NCBI RefSeq assembly: GCF_014850975.1 | Contig: NZ_JACXST010000002.1 | Location: 744,001-808,000 of the forward strand | DNA from: Methylomonas fluvii | GTDB lineage: Bacteria; Pseudomonadota; Gammaproteobacteria; Methylococcales; Methylomonadaceae | DNA length: 64,000 nt | Direction: 5' to 3' | In this document: piece by piece, positions 56,633 to 64,000 of the stretch | How the letters are laid out: each line of letters starts with the position of its first letter | Numbering within the stretch: position 1 is the first letter of the stretch | Program-made: the position numbers and the translations under genes | The notes under the pieces: generated by a model | What the model saw: the letters and a program-made list of their open reading frames with translations, nothing else | What the model was told of the DNA's origin: nothing | The model's database searches: none

Positions 56633-57436
56633 GTGCCATTTATTAGAGCGAATCGAATCGGACTTGTTATTGCTCAAAATCCGGCAGCATCTTTTCTTGA
56701 TGCATCCGTCGGCGTCGAAGCCGGCCGCGCCGTGTTGCTAAAACCAACCCGCAACAAAGAACGTTCGGTCAACATCTCCGTGCTATTTTTGATGTTGGTT
56801 ACCGTTATGTTGCTGCACTTGGCCGGGGTCAGCTGCTTCTTGTGCCCCGACCTGCCGGAGGCAAAAGCCAGTCCGCTTAAAATGGAAGTGTCGACGATCA
56901 CGGTTCCGGCCAGCAAGCCAACCCTTGAGCAAACCCAACCACCGCCACCCAGCGTTGTTCAACCCAAACCTAAAAAGCCGCAACTCAAACCCCGGTTGAA
57001 AAAAGTGACGCCGCAGGCACCGCCGTCCGACTTTTCGGTGCAGGAACAAGTCTTCGATCAACAGCCGCAGCCGGTTGACGATGCCACTCGCCCGGCGATT
57101 GCCGAGAAAGTAACCGCCGAAAATCCAAGTCCGACGTTTACCGAGGCGTATCTGAATGCCGCTTACCAACACAACCCCAAGCCGGAGTATCCCAGTATCG
57201 CCCGCAGCCGGGGCTGGCAGGGCAAAGTGGTTTTGCGCGTGGAAGTCAGCGAGGAAGGCCAGGTAGTGGGCGTTGCCGTCGAACAAAGCTGTGACCACGA
57301 AGCGCTGGACGAATCGGCGGTCGAAGCCGTCCGGCAATGGCGCTTCGTGCCGGCCAAACGCGCGGAAATCAATGTCGCCAGCACGGTATTGGTGCCGATC
57401 ATTTTTACGCTGCAAGACCAAGCCCCGGATTTTTAG
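56633..57436 (+). CDS. tonB: TonB-type energy transducer
   Basis: Transmits proton-motive force from ExbB/ExbD to outer-membrane receptors. The annotated frame gives 267 residues with one membrane segment near residues 48-66 (VLFLMLVTVMLLHLAGV), a Pro/Lys-rich spacer (QTQPPPPSVVQPKPKKPQLKPRLKK, shown to 25 in shorter pieces elsewhere) and the C-terminal TonB fold: NPKPEYPSIARSRGWQGKV, VRQWRFVPAKR. The start is uncertain: GTG 56633 or GTG 56732, the latter placing the membrane segment closer to the N-terminus. No exbBD genes follow. It belongs functionally with the receptor at 51864. Confidence 0.85.
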   Translation: MPFIRANRIGLVIAQNPAASFLDASVGVEAGRAVLLKPTRNKERSVNISVLFLMLVTVMLLHLAGVSCFLCPDLPEAKASPLKMEVSTITVPASKPTLEQTQPPPPSVVQPKPKKPQLKPRLKKVTPQAPPSDFSVQEQVFDQQPQPVDDATRPAIAEKVTAENPSPTFTEAYLNAAYQHNPKPEYPSIARSRGWQGKVVLRVEVSEEGQVVGVAVEQSCDHEALDESAVEAVRQWRFVPAKRAEINVASTVLVPIIFTLQDQAPDF

Positions 57437-57862
57437 GTTTTCCGCCCGTCTTCCCGCCCGCTGGAAATAGCTGGGCGGTTGCGTGTTTTCCAGAAAATAC
57501 CGCACTTGCCAAAGCCGCACGCAGTGCTTCCAGTCAAATTGATTAATCTTAAAGACGGCGGATTCAAAACCGAAGGAGTGGACCGCTTAGCAGCGTTTTA
57601 TCTCAAATCAGGAAATTTTGTTTTACCCACACGTTTACCATTCATTTCGAGAACACACGTGTCATTCAAAAAAATATTTATCGCGTTCACCCTGCTTTTT
57701 AATGGGGGGAGAAAACCACTCCCGAAATCTAATGAAAAATAAAAATACTAGGGCGGACAACTCTTTCTGCCCAAAGTGAGCTGTATATGATTAATGCCGC
57801 GTGGGCACAAAAACCGTGCCCATCCTACCAGACTATAACCATTAATCATCAAACTCCAAATC
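57437..57862. other. Region between tonB and the IS3-type element
   Basis: No gene is seen. It holds the R-element remnant at 57709-57775 and a GTGGGCACAAAAACCGTGCCCA hairpin near 57805 (quoted as one short dyad GTGGGCAC...GTGCCCA). The tail 57841-57862 is probably the 3' end of the interrupted cassette 4 gene. Confidence 0.45.
57709..57775 (+). repeat. R element remnant (inner end only)
   Basis: GGAGAAAACCACTCCCG and the next 50 bases match the inner end of R7 and its extension (51690-51755). The rest of the R copy is missing. Orientation is forward, opposite to R8, as expected for the left boundary of cassette 4. Confidence 0.65.
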
Positions 57863-57906
57863 AGGCCGGTAATCCCCCCATTTTGAGCAGAGTCTAAAAG
57901 TAGAGG

Positions 57907-58737
57907 TTAAGCGGCGAGTGCCGACTTTTGTTTTGGAGTGATGCCGCCAATAGCCATGTTGGGCCGTTCATGATTGTAGATCCATAACCAGTGCGCCGCA
58001 AAATCTTGAACCTGCCCGATCGATTCAAATAGGTATTGGGCAAGCCATTCGTAACGCACCGTTCGGTTGTAACGTTCAACGTAGGCATTCTGTTGCGGGT
58101 TGCCCGGTTGGATATAGTTGATCTGGATACCCTGTTGCTCGGCCCAGGTTTTTAGAGTCTCGCTGATATATTCCGGTCCATTGTCACAGCGAATGGCGTC
58201 AGGCTTTCCCCGCCACTCGATGATGCGATCCAACGTTCGGGTGACCCGCAGAGCCGGTAACGAGAAATCCACTTCAATGCCTAAACCTTCCCGATTAAAG
58301 TCATCAATGACGTTGAGCAAACGGAAAGCCCGCCCGTCAGCCAGTTGATCATGCATGAAATCCATCGACCACACGGCATTGATGTGATCCGGGACCGTCA
58401 AGGGTTGCGGGGTTTCCCGTACCAAGCGCTTCTTGGGCTTGATGCGCAGGTTGAGTTCCAGGTCCCGGTAAATCCGATAGACCCGTTTGTGATTCCAACG
58501 AAAGCCTTTCACGTTGCGCAAATATAAAAAACATAATCCAAATCCCCAGGTACGGTGCGTGGCGGTCAGGCGTAGCAGCCAGTCGGCAATTTCGGCGTTT
58601 TCAGTCGAGCGCTTTGACCGATAGCGATAACCGCTCGGGCTGATGCCTAAAGCCGCACACACCAACCGAAGACTGGCCCGCTTGGCCTGAATCAGGGGTT
58701 GCGCCATCTCGCGGAGGCAAGATGGCGTTAGGCCTTT
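57907..58737 (-). CDS. IS3-family transposase OrfB (rve domain)
   Basis: Catalytic half of the transposase, about 275 residues, produced as an OrfAB fusion after a -1 shift on the A7 run. The HTH_21 region ([19 protein letters not shown]) is followed by the DDE core: D in [12 protein letters not shown] in RCDNGPEY, and E in [10 protein letters not shown]. An in-frame upstream extension to 58875 is only the alternate reading of orfA. The copy looks intact. Confidence 0.92.
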   Translation of the reverse strand, partial: KGLTPSCLREMAQPLIQAKRASLRLVCAALGISPSGYRYRSKRSTENAEIADWLLRLTATHRTWGFGLCFLYLRNVKGFRWNHKRVYRIYRDLELNLRIKPKKRLVRETPQPLTVPDHINAVWSMDFMHDQLADGRAFRLLNVIDDFNREGLGIEVDFSLPALRVTRTLDRIIEWRGKPDAIRCDNGPEYISETLKTWAEQQGIQINYIQPGNPQQNAYVERYNRTVRYEWLAQYLFESIGQVQDFAAHWLWIYNHERPNMAIGGITPKQKSALAA

Positions 58738-58994
58738 TTTTCCAGGGCTTCCTTGATGATTTCGGCCTTCAGCCGTTCTTCGGCATACATTTTCTTCAGC
58801 CGCCGGTTTTCGTCTTCCAACTCTTTTAGGCGAGCCATCAGGGACGCATCCATGCCGCCATATTTGGAGCGCCATTTGTAAAACGTGGCAGAGCTAACGC
58901 CGTGTTCACGACAGATCTCCGGTACGGGCGTGCCGGCTTCCGCTTGCTTCAATATCGCCAGAATCTGGCTGTCACTAAATCGTGAGGTCTTCAT
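58728..58994 (-). CDS. IS3-family transposase OrfA
   Basis: An 88-residue DNA-binding protein with the HTH_Tnp_1 fold ([37 protein letters not shown]) and a C-terminal leucine-zipper-like helix ([15 protein letters not shown]). Its end EKKA lies on the slippery AAAAAAAG sequence. Confidence 0.92.
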   Translation of the reverse strand: MKTSRFSDSQILAILKQAEAGTPVPEICREHGVSSATFYKWRSKYGGMDASLMARLKELEDENRRLKKMYAEERLKAEIIKEALEKKA

Positions 58995-59244
58995 GTAAAA
59001 CTTCCTTCGTCTGTTACGAGAAAATTCTACTTTTAAACGCTGCTTTTTTCAGGGGGGATTACCGGCCTAATTCTATAAATAATGCGATTTCCACCTTTTT
59101 CAGTTGGTTCTTCTCGTATATCAAAATATTCAGACCTTTGAGCAATTTCCTTGAGCGTTTTACAGTTGTACTTTTCCTTTAAACTAGCTAACTCACTCAC
59201 CAGAAGATCCCCAGAAATATTTTCACGAAGATAAGTTCCTGCGC

Positions 59245-59250
59245 TACTTA
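59245..59250. repeat. Target duplication of the IS5-type element, left copy
   Basis: TACTTA at 59245-59250 matches TACTTA at 60768-60773 directly beyond the other IS end. Confidence 0.8.
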
Positions 59251-60767
59251 GTCGCCCCTGAAAAGCCACAAATTCACGGCTAAAGCATTGAAACACAATA
59301 AATAATTGAAGAAAAAGACGGGCAATAATTGCAAGAAATTAGTAAAATAGATATTAATTTCTTGCAAATTTTTATCGAAAATGAAGCCAAAATCCCAAGA
59401 AAGTAGCGGCCAAATCGATCTATTCAACACACCACTGGCCGACCTGTTGAATCCGAAGCATGAGCTTTACCAACTGGCAAATTTGATCGATTGGAAAGTA
59501 CTGGATGATGCGTTCGGTGAATTTTTTACCGAGAACCAAGGCGCTCCGGCGTTGCCAACGCGTCTTATTGCCGGGCTTCATTACCTCAAACATGCGTTTG
59601 CACGCTCGGACGAAGCGGTCGTGGCACAGTGGCTTGAAAATCCCTATTGGCAATATTTTTGTGGCGAAGAGTATTTCCAACACCAGATACCTTGCCACCC
59701 CACGTCACTGACCTATTGGCGAAAACGGATCGGAGAAGAAGGTTGCGAGTGGATGTTATCGGTGACGATCCAGGCTGGCGTAGCCAGCAAGACCGTGAAG
59801 AAACAGGATTTTGAATCGGTGACGGTTGATAGCACGGTGCAAGAGAAAGCCATCACGTATCCGACCGATGGAAAATTGTATGAACGCTGTCGCCAGCACA
59901 TGGTACGTCTGGCTGAGCAGCATGAGATTACACTACGGCAGAACTACAACCGCAAAGCCCCCTATTTGCTGATGATGGCGAACCGGTACAGTCATGCCAA
60001 GCAAATGAAGCGCAAACGCAAAATGCTCAAACAGCTCAAAACTTTGGTGGGTCGGGTTTACCGAGATATCGAGCGCCAATTGACGGATCAATCCGATGCA
60101 GTCAAATTGGCTTTTAAAGAGACGCTAGAGAAAACCCAACGGATTTTGAACCAACAACCCCAGGATAAAAACAAGCTGTACAGTTTCCACGCCACGGAAG
60201 TCGAATGCATTTCCAAAGGCAAAGTCCACAAGAAGTATGAATTCGGCGTCAAAGTGGGCATCACCGTCACCAACAAAAGTAATTTTGTGCTCGGCGCCCG
60301 CAGCTTTTCCGGTAATCCCTACGATGGACACACCCTGGAATCGTGTCTGGAACAGGCGGAGATTCTAAGCGGTACACGCGCAAAAGAAGCTTTTGTGGAT
60401 TTAGGATACCGTGGTGTCGAGGTCCCGAACGTGACCATTTACAAAGCCCGGCAAAAGAGAGGAATAAACACCCGGCGACTCAAACGCGCCCTCAAACGCC
60501 GCAATGCCATCGAACCCGTCATCGGGCACCTCAAAAACGACGGATTGCTGGGCCGCAATTACCTGAAAGGCGAACTGGGCGATGCCATGCATGCCATCTT
60601 ATGCGGTGCTGGCCACAATATCCGTATGATCCTCAGGCAGTTGAGGATTTTTTTGCCTCATTTTTGGAGACCGCCATGTCGGATTTTGGCGCGGCCATTG
60701 AGCGCGCCGTTTTTATTGTCGGCCTGAATGCTGGTGTTCGGAAAATATCGGCTTTTTCAGGGACGAC
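59251..60767 (+). mobile_element. IS5-family (DDE) insertion sequence
   Basis: 1517 bp bounded by imperfect inverted ends, GTCGCCCCTGAAAAGCC at the left and, on the other strand, GTCGTCCCTGAAAAAGCC at the right. A 6-bp TACTTA direct duplication flanks it. It carries one transposase gene. The well-preserved ends and target duplication show that insertion into the cassette 4 gene was relatively recent. Confidence 0.85.
59381..60727 (+). CDS. IS5-family transposase
   Basis: A 448-residue DDE transposase. The N-terminal DUF772-type region (PTRLIAGLHYLKHAFARSDEAVV, YWQYFCGEEYFQH) is followed by the catalytic core: D in FESVTVDSTVQEKAI, D in FVDLGYRG, and E in RRNAIEPVIGHLKNDG. The conserved HLK-DGLLGRNYL segment is intact. 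The last 30 residues are unlike the family core and may be frame-specific tail. Confidence 0.92.
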   Translation: MKPKSQESSGQIDLFNTPLADLLNPKHELYQLANLIDWKVLDDAFGEFFTENQGAPALPTRLIAGLHYLKHAFARSDEAVVAQWLENPYWQYFCGEEYFQHQIPCHPTSLTYWRKRIGEEGCEWMLSVTIQAGVASKTVKKQDFESVTVDSTVQEKAITYPTDGKLYERCRQHMVRLAEQHEITLRQNYNRKAPYLLMMANRYSHAKQMKRKRKMLKQLKTLVGRVYRDIERQLTDQSDAVKLAFKETLEKTQRILNQQPQDKNKLYSFHATEVECISKGKVHKKYEFGVKVGITVTNKSNFVLGARSFSGNPYDGHTLESCLEQAEILSGTRAKEAFVDLGYRGVEVPNVTIYKARQKRGINTRRLKRALKRRNAIEPVIGHLKNDGLLGRNYLKGELGDAMHAILCGAGHNIRMILRQLRIFLPHFWRPPCRILARPLSAPFLLSA

Positions 60768-61493
60768 TACTTAACATGGCCCATCCATCCTCTCGATTAT
60801 TTATAGTTGCAAATTCGAATAAACGTGCAACATGCTGGCTATTCCGTAAATAATCAAGCTCTAATACCCTTGTAAACTCATCAGATCGAATATATTCAAC
60901 TAATTCCTCTCTGGAAGAGTGAAAAGATTCAACCACTGACTTTAGAAGTTCATACTCGGGAAAAACTCTTTCTCGCTGCTGATCCAAGTATATTTCCGCC
61001 TTGGATAAACTTGCATAGTCTTCCCAGTTCCACTTCGGCAGAAAGTGGTGAATCAATTCATTTCGCTCATCAATCAAAGCAGCCAATTCATTCTTCCTTT
61101 CATTAAAAAAATCAATATCGCAAACAAATGGACTGTTTCTGATTCGTGCAAAAACCCTATAATAATTCAGCTCAGCTTCTTCTTCGCCTGAGTCACTTTC
61201 AAGTGAAAAAGTGCTATCAATGAATTGTTTTGCAATTTGACCTAAACTAAGCTTAGAAAAGCGTTGTTTTTGCTCTTCTAAGTTGCTCTTTAATCCATCA
61301 CCGCTATTCCAAACTGACAAATCACTATATATCAAAATATATTTCAAAATATATTCAATTTGTTGAAAAAGTAAAACGTTTCTTCCGAGTTTTCGTTGCA
61401 CTTCTTTATTTAAATTTTCAAGATTAATATCAACCCCCCAAGAAAAATCCCAAGACCATAAGTTGCAATTCGTAAGGCCGTAAGGTGCAATTC

Positions 61494-61579
61494 GTAGGGC
61501 GTCAATAGGCGTAGCCGTATTGCGCCTCATGATGGCCTTAAAGCATTCGGCGCATTACGCTATCGCTAATGCGCCCTAC
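61494..61579. repeat. GTAGGGCG inverted repeat
   Basis: GTAGGGCGTCAATAGGCG at the left and CGCTAATGCGCCCTAC at the right pair imperfectly. It lies between R8 and the cassette 4 gene and overlaps that gene's presumed 5' end. Confidence 0.6.
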
Positions 61580-61617
61580 AAAACTGCGTAAATATTAGCT
61601 GGATTTCAAACTTCGCG

Positions 61618-61880
61618 GCGGGGTTTTCTCCCGTATGCCGCGCCGAGCACCGGAGGGTTTGAACGGATCAGCCCGTAGGGGCGCCGCAGGGATGCGGCGC
61701 GTTGCATGCAGGGGCTGGGAAGCCCCTTCAGGCAACCCCGTTCAAACCCGAGGAGCGCAGGATCAAAGCGGCATCCGGGCCGCCTTTTCTTTGGATACTT
61801 TCTTTTGGCGGAGCAAAAGAAAGTATCTCGGCCGTCGGTCCGAGAACCGACATTTAAAACACCCGTCGCGCTAGCGACAC
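61618..61880 (-). repeat. R element copy R8 (reverse)
   Basis: The most regular copy. On the minus strand it has GTCGGT/ACCGAC, CTCGG/CCGAG, TACTTTCTTTTG/CAAAAGAAAGTA, ATGCCGC/GCGGCAT, GGGTTTGAACGG/CCGTTCAAACCC and a perfect GCGCCGCA/TGCGGCGC. The outer hairpin is GTCGC-TAGC-GCGAC. Confidence 0.85.
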
Positions 61881-62402
61881 TGCATCGCTCAGCGAAAAAA
61901 TACGCCATCGGAATTCATACCTCTTACAGCCAATCTCAGAGCCAGACTATTGGAGTTATTTTGTCCAATGATCGAGAAAATATCTCGGTTGTTCGAGCTC
62001 GCAGCTTGGTCATTCAAGAAATTTTCTTGGCCGTTCCGCTTCAGAACTCAATCAGCCAAGCTCAGAACCTCATCACTGGATTTATTTTGTCCAGCAGCCG
62101 GGCTCTGAGCTCAAACAGTCGAAAACCAAGCCGGACTAACCACATCCCGAAATACCCGATTCCTCGAATTTCATCGCTTGCATTCTAGTCTCCCAAGCCA
62201 AAGTCACTGCCCGGATAAAACCCGCAACACTCGTGTATTACATTTCACGAAATCTTCATCTAGCAATCACAAGTTCATCACAAAATTTCTTTAGGCTGTA
62301 CTTGCTTTACCCATAGCGATGGAAATTTCTCAACCCCATATGAACGAGCAGCCAGCGGCCTATAACAAAAACGCCCGCGCTGTCTTTATCGGAGCACTCT
62401 AA
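61881..62402. other. Intergenic region with an imperfect direct repeat
   Basis: Two similar blocks, about 61929-61972 and 62055-62098, both contain GCCAA-CTCAGA and TTATTTTGTCCA about 125 bases apart. One reading frame across both gives related peptides (SQSQSQTIGVILS and ISQAQNLITGFILS), but there is no start with a ribosome site. It may be a gene remnant. The last 150 bases are AT-rich leader of the following gene. Confidence 0.4.
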
Positions 62403-63011
62403 ATGATTAAACAATCTGTTCTTGCCATGGCCTTACTGTCGGCAATTTGCGCACAAGCCGAGGCGGTTACCCTCAATGCCGACGGTGCTTGGCATGCGTT
62501 TGACGTCGACAACTCAGTCTCTAACTCGGGTGGTTTGGATTGGATAGATCTCAACAATGATGCCTTGAGTTTTGACTTTTCTTTAACGCAAACCGCCATA
62601 TTGCAAGTAGTGGATGGCGGCTATGCTGGCGATCAATTCCTGGTAATCAGTAACGGCATCCCGTTTAACAATAAAACGCCATATGGGTCTTCATCATCGG
62701 ATATTTGGGTTAGGAACATGTCCATGCCAACCAACAGCTACCCGAACAATTTGGGTACCAATTTTGATGCTGCCTTCAACGATTTCAGCTACAGCCGGGG
62801 CATATTTAAACTCGACCCCGGAACTTACAGCATCACCGGCTTACTAGTCCAATCGGCTCTGGATAACGACGGAACCCCGCTTAACGCCACTGTCGGTGCC
62901 ATCCGATTACAAACTTTTACCGCCGTACCTCTGCCTGCCGCCGCAGGCCTGTATGCAGCCGGCGCCGGCCTGCTGGGCTTGGTCTCTCGCCGCCGCCAAT
63001 CCACTAAATAA
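62403..63011 (+). CDS. PEP-CTERM surface protein
   Basis: A 202-residue exported protein with a signal peptide (residues 1-21, ending QAEA) and a beta-rich body. The sorting signal VPLPAAAGLYAAGAGLLGLV is followed by SRRRQ. It is a likely exosortase substrate. The body lacks a recognised enzyme domain; segments like QTAILQVVDGGYAGDQFLV are common in PEP-CTERM proteins with a lectin-like fold, but this is resemblance only. It precedes a 5'-nucleotidase gene by 11 bases, so the two are probably an operon. Confidence 0.85.
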   Translation: MIKQSVLAMALLSAICAQAEAVTLNADGAWHAFDVDNSVSNSGGLDWIDLNNDALSFDFSLTQTAILQVVDGGYAGDQFLVISNGIPFNNKTPYGSSSSDIWVRNMSMPTNSYPNNLGTNFDAAFNDFSYSRGIFKLDPGTYSITGLLVQSALDNDGTPLNATVGAIRLQTFTAVPLPAAAGLYAAGAGLLGLVSRRRQSTK

Positions 63012-63022
63012 GGGTTAAACCA

Positions 63023-64000
63023 ATGAAATTAAACAAACTTGCCATCGGCATTGCCTTGGGTTTGGGCACACTGGGTGCAGCTCATGCCGTGACCAGCATT
63101 CCCACCACTACCATTAAAATCGTCGCGTTCAACGACTTTCACGGCCAACTGGAATCTCCCGGCACATTCCGGCAAACGCCCAGCAGCGCGGCATCTACGA
63201 ATATTCCGGTCGGCGGCGTGGACTGGATGGCCGGCTATATTAACGAATTGAAAAACCAAAACCCCAGCACGGTAGTAGTCTCGGCTGGCGACATCATCGG
63301 CGCCACTCCGCTGGTGTCCGCGCTGTTTCATGACGAACCGACCATCGAAACCATGAACCGCCTGGGCTTGGAATTCAACGCGGTCGGTAATCACGAATTC
63401 GATGAAGGCAAGGACGAGCTGAAACGCATGCAAAACGGCGGCTGCCACCCCACCGATCCGAACTCCTGCCAAGGTGCGTCAGTCGGCACGCCGGTGCCTT
63501 TTGAAGGCGCGGATTTCAAATTCCTGGCCGCGAACGTAGTCGAAACCGCTACCGGGAAAACCTTGTTTCCGCAATACGCGATCAAAGTCATCGGCGGCGT
63601 GCGGGTCGGCTTTATCGGCATGACCTTAAAAGAAACCCCCACCATCGTCACCCCTACCGGCGTGGCCGGCCTGGCGTTTAAAGACGAGGCGGCGACAGTG
63701 AATGCCTTGATCCCCAAATTGCGGGCGCGCGGCGTCGAAGCGGTGGTGGTATTGATTCATCAAGGCGGCACGATACCAGTCACGCAAAGTGCTTCGACCA
63801 TCAATAACTGCGACGGCGGCTTGGATGGCTCGCCGATTAAAACCATCGTCAACCAATTGGACGACGAAGTGGATTTGGTGATTTCCGGCCACACACACCA
63901 AGCCTATAACTGCCAAATCGCCAACAAAGCCGGCCGCTTGATTTCGGTGACCAGCGCCAATTCGCAAGGCCGAGTCTTGACTGATATTGATGTCGCCATC
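63023..64000 (+). CDS. 5'-nucleotidase / UshA-type metallophosphatase (3' partial)
   Basis: The frame is open from ATG 63023 to the window end (326 codons). A signal peptide (LAIGIALGLGTLGAAHA) sends it to the periplasm or outside. The calcineurin-like domain has IVAFNDFHGQL, VSAGDIIGATPL, AVGNHEFDEG, VVLIHQGG and ISGHTHQAYNC, all metal-ligand motifs of the 5'-nucleotidase family. It releases phosphate and nucleosides from nucleotides. With the secreted nuclease at 47903 it could scavenge extracellular DNA. The substrate-binding C-terminal domain lies beyond the window. Confidence 0.92.
   Translation, partial: MKLNKLAIGIALGLGTLGAAHAVTSIPTTTIKIVAFNDFHGQLESPGTFRQTPSSAASTNIPVGGVDWMAGYINELKNQNPSTVVVSAGDIIGATPLVSALFHDEPTIETMNRLGLEFNAVGNHEFDEGKDELKRMQNGGCHPTDPNSCQGASVGTPVPFEGADFKFLAANVVETATGKTLFPQYAIKVIGGVRVGFIGMTLKETPTIVTPTGVAGLAFKDEAATVNALIPKLRARGVEAVVVLIHQGGTIPVTQSASTINNCDGGLDGSPIKTIVNQLDDEVDLVISGHTHQAYNCQIANKAGRLISVTSANSQGRVLTDIDVAI

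Larger units (their letters stand above)
57863..59068 (-). mobile_element. IS3-family insertion sequence (IS407-like group)
   Basis: About 1206 bp. Both ends begin AGGCCGGTAATCCCCCC and share a further TAAAAGTAGA about 30 bases in. It encodes overlapping orfA and orfB on the minus strand, with an A7 slippery run (T7 at 58735-58741 on the plus strand) for -1 frameshifting. I could not identify a clear target duplication. Confidence 0.85.
59069..61530 (-). pseudogene. Cassette 4 gene split by two insertion sequences
   Basis: The first part (61530-60768) encodes a helical soluble protein (VLLFQQIEYILKYILIYSD, NELIHHFLPKWNWEDY, RNSQHVARLFEFATINNRED). The IS at 59251-60767 interrupts it. Excising that IS with one TACTTA copy joins ...GWAML directly in frame to SSAGTYLRENISGDLLVSEL and on to GGNRIIYRI (59069). 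That C-terminus (KTLKEIAQRSEYFDIREEP) resembles a winged-helix or LOTUS-like domain; the call is tentative. The 57863-59068 IS cuts the last codons; after it the frame could end with DLEFDD then TAA at about 57842. The 5' end is unclear because a repeat overlaps it. Total about 310 codons. Confidence 0.7.
57709..61880. mobile_element. Cassette 4: R remnant - interrupted gene - R8
   Basis: A forward R remnant and reverse R8 bracket an AT-rich gene that carries two insertion sequences. The layout equals cassettes 1-3 with later damage. Unlike those, the cargo reads toward the left boundary. Confidence 0.5.

Noticed and set aside
57863..59068. Target-site duplication for the IS3-type element
   Set aside because: Flanks read AAATC on one side and AATTC on the other; the similarity is too short and imperfect to call.

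Overview
The window looks like the chromosome of a gammaproteobacterial C1-utilising bacterium, most likely a Methylomonas-type methanotroph. This is inferred from the formamide/urea catabolic cluster, three PEP-CTERM proteins and the protein style. No methane monooxygenase or rRNA gene is present to prove it. Most of the sequence is moderately GC-rich. A few short islands are visibly AT-rich and differ from everything around them.

Positions 1-6800 hold the end of a fatty-acid operon (fabD partial, fabG). Next come a translationally coupled sensor/regulator pair and a secreted protein of unknown function. The sensor fuses an NCS1-type permease, a Cys-rich cluster, a histidine kinase and a receiver. 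Positions 7000-34000 are a nitrogen-acquisition locus: formamidase fmdA (carrying a frameshift) and fmdB, a first five-gene Urt-type ABC transporter, an FmdC-like porin, a second (canonical) urtABCDE, and urease genes ureD, ureABC and ureEFG. The two transport/catabolic units start downstream of near-identical 28-bp palindromes. These are attractive binding sites for the regulator encoded upstream.

The urea operon is interrupted three times, between urtB and urtC, ureD and ureA, and ureC and ureE. Each interruption is an AT-rich cargo gene enclosed by two inverted copies of a roughly 250-bp element, called R here. Eight R copies plus a remnant occur in the window. Copies differ in sequence, but their stems keep pairing through compensatory changes. 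A fourth cassette at 57.7-61.9 kb has its cargo gene split by two insertion sequences, and removing the second IS with one target duplication restores the reading frame. This R-bounded cassette family is the best candidate for an undescribed system.

Positions 34-48 kb are mostly housekeeping: peroxidase, cryptochrome-DASH, a split YeeE/YedE transporter, cysK, a PEP-CTERM protein, leuS-lptE-holA, a zinc-ribbon protein, an orphan ParA and phoU. A PlcP-like phospholipase gene sits behind a textbook PHO box. Positions 48-64 kb carry a secreted nuclease with a dockerin-like tail next to a cohesin-like PEP-CTERM protein. After these come a TonB-dependent receptor with its sigma/anti-sigma/TonB genes, the IS-damaged cassette, a third PEP-CTERM protein and a truncated 5'-nucleotidase. 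No tRNA, rRNA or CRISPR was found.
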